DNA from: an uncultured Christensenellaceae bacterium
Lineage (GTDB): Bacteria; Bacillota; Clostridia; Christensenellales; Borkfalkiaceae
Direction of reading: 5' to 3'
DNA: 64,000 nucleotides
NCBI GenBank assembly: GCA_910587365.1
Contig: CAJUKJ010000007.1
Span: 7,501-71,500, forward strand
Position 1 is the stretch's first letter. Each line of letters opens with the position of its first letter. The notes under the pieces were generated by a model. It was given only the letters and a program-made list of their open reading frames with translations. It ran no database searches and was not told the DNA's origin. This document shows positions 61,079-64,000 of the stretch, piece after piece. The translations under genes and the position numbers were made by a program.

Positions 61079-61371
61079 TTGAAAAGATTCTATTTGCTGA
61101 CAGCGAATTATGCGCTGAGGAAGTTAAAAAACTGTTTATCAAGGCGATTTGTGTTCCTAAAACAGTAATCACGGAAGAAGAAATTACCGAAAAAAATGAC
61201 AATGCAGTTATCTGTTTATCCAATGGTTCCGATTATACTTCCGTAGCTAAAAACCTTAATGCGCTTGGATATAAAACTGTTTTATTGGCTTATACCGATG
61301 AATTGTTAAAAGAAAAGATAGACAACAGTGATTTGGAAAAACACGGATATAAATTTGAAGATGGAGTGTAG
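61075..61371 (+). CDS. Small conserved-looking protein in the switch operon
   Basis: A 98-residue alpha/beta protein (MIEKILFADSELCAEEVKKL, NDNAVICLSNGSDYTSVAKN, LGYKTVLLAYTDELLKEKI). It begins inside the stop of the helicase gene (ATGA overlap) and ends two bases before the aminotransferase ATG, so it is part of the operon and translationally coupled. I do not recognise a family. Confidence 0.75.
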   Translation: MIEKILFADSELCAEEVKKLFIKAICVPKTVITEEEITEKNDNAVICLSNGSDYTSVAKNLNALGYKTVLLAYTDELLKEKIDNSDLEKHGYKFEDGV

Positions 61372-61373
61372 AT

Positions 61374-62588
61374 ATGAATATTAAATTTTCGCCGCCTGAC
61401 ATCTCGGAATCAGAAATACAAGAGGTTGCCGAAGCGTTAAGGTCGGGATGGATTACAACCGGACCGAGAGTGAAAAAACTTGAAAAATTAATCGCAGAAT
61501 ATGTGGATACTCCGAAATGTGTATGTCTTAATTCGCAAACGGCTTGTGCTGAAATGGCTTTACGCATTCTTGGAATAGGCGAAGGCGACGAGGTAATTAC
61601 GTCGGCATATACATACACCGCAACGGCTTCGGTAGTATGTCATGTCGGGGCAAAACTTGTACTTGTAGACACACAAAAAGACAGCCTTGAAATGGATTAT
61701 GACGCTGTACAGTCTGCAATTACCGAACGCACGAAGGCAATTATTTCCGTTGATTTAGGCGGTGTTCCGTGCGATTACGATAGAATTTTCGATATAGTAA
61801 ACAGCAATAGAAAACTGTTTAAGCCTAATAACGATATACAAAAAGCAATAGGGCGGATAGCTGTTTTAGCCGATACTGCCCACGCTTTTGGGGCGGAATG
61901 GCACGGAAAAAAAGTAGGCAGTATAGCGGATTTTTCAGCGTTTAGTTTTCATGCAGTTAAAAATTTTACAACGGGTGAAGGCGGTGCGCTTACTTGGCAA
62001 CATATCGAAGGCGTTGATGATGAGGAGATTTATCATCAATTGCAGTTACTGTCTTTACACGGACAGAGCAAAGACGCACTTGCAAAAACTCAGCTTGGAG
62101 CATGGGAGTACGACATTATCGGTACTTGGTACAAATGCAATATGACCGATGTTGCAGCTGCTATGGGGTTGACACAGTTTGAACGTTATCCGCAAATGTT
62201 AAAGCGTCGGCGCGAAATAATCGAAAAATACGATAATGCGTTTAAGCCGTCGGGCATAAAAGTTTTAACTCACTATTCTAAAAAATACTCTTCGTCGGGA
62301 CATTTGTATATAACGCGAGTACCTAATATAACTGCCGAACAGCGTAGTGAAATAATTACGCTTATGGCGCAAAAGGGCATTGCTTGCAATGTGCATTATA
62401 AGCCGCTTCCGATGCATACGGCTTATAAACAACTCGGTTTTGATATAAGGAATTTTCCCAACGCTTATGCGCAGTATGCAAATGAAATTACTCTGCCTTT
62501 ACACACTTGCCTTACCGATGAGGAAGTGGATTATATAATCGAAAACTATTGCGAAATTGTTACCGAGTATTTGTATGCTGATTTGTAA
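61374..62588 (+). CDS. DegT/DnrJ/EryC1-family sugar aminotransferase
   Basis: A 404-residue PLP enzyme: FSPPDISESEIQEVAEALRS, GWITTGPRVKKLEKLIAEYV, LNSQTACAEMALRILGIGEG, VLADTAHAFGAEWHGKKVGS, and the PLP Lys in SFHAVKNFTTGEGGAL. This is the ArnB/PseC/PglE group that makes 4-amino sugars on nucleotide carriers. It precedes a phosphoglycosyl transferase, repeating the first two steps of glycan locus 1 with clearly different sequences. Confidence 0.93.
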   Translation: MNIKFSPPDISESEIQEVAEALRSGWITTGPRVKKLEKLIAEYVDTPKCVCLNSQTACAEMALRILGIGEGDEVITSAYTYTATASVVCHVGAKLVLVDTQKDSLEMDYDAVQSAITERTKAIISVDLGGVPCDYDRIFDIVNSNRKLFKPNNDIQKAIGRIAVLADTAHAFGAEWHGKKVGSIADFSAFSFHAVKNFTTGEGGALTWQHIEGVDDEEIYHQLQLLSLHGQSKDALAKTQLGAWEYDIIGTWYKCNMTDVAAAMGLTQFERYPQMLKRRREIIEKYDNAFKPSGIKVLTHYSKKYSSSGHLYITRVPNITAEQRSEIITLMAQKGIACNVHYKPLPMHTAYKQLGFDIRNFPNAYAQYANEITLPLHTCLTDEEVDYIIENYCEIVTEYLYADL

Positions 62589-63264
62589 ATGGGAAAAGCT
62601 TCCCGAAGAGATGAAAAATGACGCCGTTTATCCGTATTGGCAAAAGCTCAGAAAGAAAAACTTTTCGCTGTTCTGGAAACGAGTGTTCGACGTAATCGTT
62701 TCGTTTTTGATGTTATTGTTTCTGTCACCGATATTTCTTATTCTTGCAATTTCAATAAAGATTGATTCAAAAGGACCTGTGTTTTACAGGCAGGAACGCA
62801 TAACGCAATACGGTAAAAAATTCAGAATTCATAAATTCAGGACAATGGTTACGGATGCAGATAAGATAGGAAGTCAGGTAACAGTTGCGGGTGACAGCAG
62901 AATCACGAAAGTCGGACGTATGATTCGCAAATGCAGGTTGGACGAAGTAAGTCAACTTTTGGACGTGCTTTCGGGCAAGATGACATTTGTCGGAACACGC
63001 CCGGAAGTTACAAAGTATGTTGAACAGTATACCAGCGAAATGAAAGCAACACTTTTACTTCCCGCAGGAGTTACAAGTTTGGCAAGCATTAAGTATAAAG
63101 ACGAAGATAGTTTGCTCGAAAACGCAGAAAACGCCGATGAAACGTATGTAAATGAAGTCTTGCCCGGCAAAATGGAATATAACTTGCAAGCAATACGCAA
63201 ATATGGTTTTTGGAGAGATATAGGCACGATGTTCAGAACGGTAGGAGCAGTGTTAAAGAGGTAG
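62575..63264 (+). CDS. Phosphoglycosyl transferase (bacterial sugar transferase)
   Basis: About 229 residues from ATG 62575 (MLICKWEKL), which overlaps the aminotransferase end by 14 bases; ATG 62611 (MKNDAVYPYW) is an alternative start and neither has a clear ribosome site. One re-entrant helix (DVIVSFLMLLFLSPIFLILA) follows KRVFDV, then HKFRTMV, CRLDEVSQLLDVLSGKM and VGTRPEVTKYVEQY, the PglC/WcaJ-type catalytic core (here DEVSQL in place of DELPQL). Probably starts the second glycan on undecaprenyl phosphate. Confidence 0.9.
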   Translation: MLICKWEKLPEEMKNDAVYPYWQKLRKKNFSLFWKRVFDVIVSFLMLLFLSPIFLILAISIKIDSKGPVFYRQERITQYGKKFRIHKFRTMVTDADKIGSQVTVAGDSRITKVGRMIRKCRLDEVSQLLDVLSGKMTFVGTRPEVTKYVEQYTSEMKATLLLPAGVTSLASIKYKDEDSLLENAENADETYVNEVLPGKMEYNLQAIRKYGFWRDIGTMFRTVGAVLKR

Positions 63265-63267
63265 AGA

Positions 63268-64000
63268 ATGTACGGGAAAGTTTCAATCGTAATGCCCAAT
63301 TATAATTGCGAAAAGTTTATTGAAGAAACAGTAAACTCTGTTTTAGCTCAAACTTATGAGAATTGGGAATTGTTGATAGTTGACGATTGTTCAACGGACA
63401 GCTCGGTGGAAATAATAAAGAATTATTGCGAAAATGACGATAGAATTAAATTGTTTATCAATGAAAAAAACAGTGGTGCGGCGGCTTCCCGAAATTGGGC
63501 GTTACGCGAAGCGACGGGGAAGTGGATAGCATTTCTTGACAGTGACGATTTATGGTTACCTGAGAAACTTGAAAAACAGCTTAAATTTATGATTAAAAAT
63601 GAATATAAATTTACGTTTACAAAATATAAACAAATCGATGAGCAATCTCAACCGTTAGGAAAGGTTGTTGTAGGACCGTCAAAAATCTCACAAAAGAAGA
63701 TGAAATACTGCTGTTGTTATTTGGGCTGTTTGACGGTTATGTATGATGCTGAAACAGTAGGTGTCATTCAAATTGATGAGTCTATTCGAAAACGCAACGA
63801 TGATGCTATGTGGTTAAAGGTGCGGAAGTTTGCTGATGCGTACTATTTGGACGAGCTGTTGGCTCAGTATCGTGTTCGTAAAGGCTCCATTTCTCATCAA
63901 GGGAAATTGAATCTTGTGAAATATCATTATAGATTGTATCGTGTTGGGGATAATCGAAATCCAATAAGTGCGTTTTTTTGTATGATTAAAAACATAGTAA
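63268..64000 (+). CDS. Glycosyltransferase family 2 (3' end outside window)
   Basis: Open from ATG 63268, three bases after the previous stop, to the window edge (244 codons). It reads MYGKVSIVMPNYNCEKFIEE, then LLIVDDCSTDSS and the metal site FLDSDDLWLPEKL, all GT2 marks. RBS-like GTAGAG lies just upstream. It shows that the switch-controlled operon continues rightward with more glycan genes. Confidence 0.9.
   Translation, partial: MYGKVSIVMPNYNCEKFIEETVNSVLAQTYENWELLIVDDCSTDSSVEIIKNYCENDDRIKLFINEKNSGAAASRNWALREATGKWIAFLDSDDLWLPEKLEKQLKFMIKNEYKFTFTKYKQIDEQSQPLGKVVVGPSKISQKKMKYCCCYLGCLTVMYDAETVGVIQIDESIRKRNDDAMWLKVRKFADAYYLDELLAQYRVRKGSISHQGKLNLVKYHYRLYRVGDNRNPISAFFCMIKNIV

Noticed and set aside
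1..64000. tRNA, rRNA, CRISPR arrays and known riboswitches
   Set aside because: None was found on reading both strands; no regularly spaced repeats and no tRNA-like cloverleaf with TTCGA arm were recognised. A covariance-model scan was not possible.

Overview
The window looks like a chromosome fragment of a low-to-moderate-GC, anaerobic, spore-forming (or recently spore-forming) Bacillota, most likely an uncultured gut Clostridia. This rests on gene content: a Clostridia-type Rnf complex with a multi-cluster RnfB, the Firmicutes-style order tig-clpP-clpX-lon-ysxC, an intact spoIIID, Gram-positive promoters (TTGACA/TATAAT with 17-bp spacers) and strong GGAGG ribosome sites. No species assignment is possible from sequence reading alone. 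TGA is used as a stop, so the code is standard.

Bases 1-10000 are a flavin/redox block. After the tail of an FtsX-type ABC permease come an FMN-binding-like lipoprotein, an ApbE flavin transferase and a NusG-domain-II protein on the plus strand. They converge on a minus-strand operon, Gx transporter-rnfC-D-G-E-A-B. RnfG is unusual: its FMN-binding domain has been duplicated in tandem, giving three flavinylation-type motifs. ApbE could load FMN onto RnfG, RnfD and the lipoprotein.

Bases 10000-27900 are mostly housekeeping: M18 aminopeptidase, a secreted protein of unknown function, two small winged-helix/membrane proteins, RqcH, then tig-clpP-clpX-lon-ysxC. A sigma factor / C39-like secreted protein / anti-sigma-like operon follows, then three small helix-turn-helix-like proteins and a permease.

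Bases 26425-52809 are bounded by two 279-bp direct repeats (one mismatch, period 26,106 bp). The right copy carries intact spoIIID with its upstream region; the left copy carries only spoIIID codons 1-38. The segment between them holds a permease, a complete Wzx/Wzy-type glycan locus (28-45 kb: aminotransferases, phosphoglycosyl transferase, PglD-like acetyltransferase, glycosyltransferases, Wzy, Wzx, RmlABC-type enzymes, an epimerase and a UDP-sugar dehydrogenase), a decayed O-acyltransferase, and a wrecked mobilizable element (RNA-polymerase-like gene, oriT-like hairpins, MobC, relaxase, large serine recombinase, IS200-type TnpA). The layout fits integration of a circular molecule by one homologous crossover at spoIIID.

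Bases 53000-57400 carry an acyl-CoA dehydratase activase/dehydratase pair. From 57500 on lies the most interesting unit: a tyrosine recombinase, a terminator hairpin, and a 165-bp segment bounded by perfect 19-bp inverted repeats (58512-58530 and 58658-58676) that contains a good promoter (TTGCGT-17-TATAAT). In this copy the promoter points left, away from a second glycan operon (helicase with five helicase-associated repeats, small protein, aminotransferase, phosphoglycosyl transferase, glycosyltransferase running off the window). I read this as a site-specific invertible promoter, captured in the OFF orientation, giving phase-variable surface glycan expression. No tRNA, rRNA or CRISPR array was seen.
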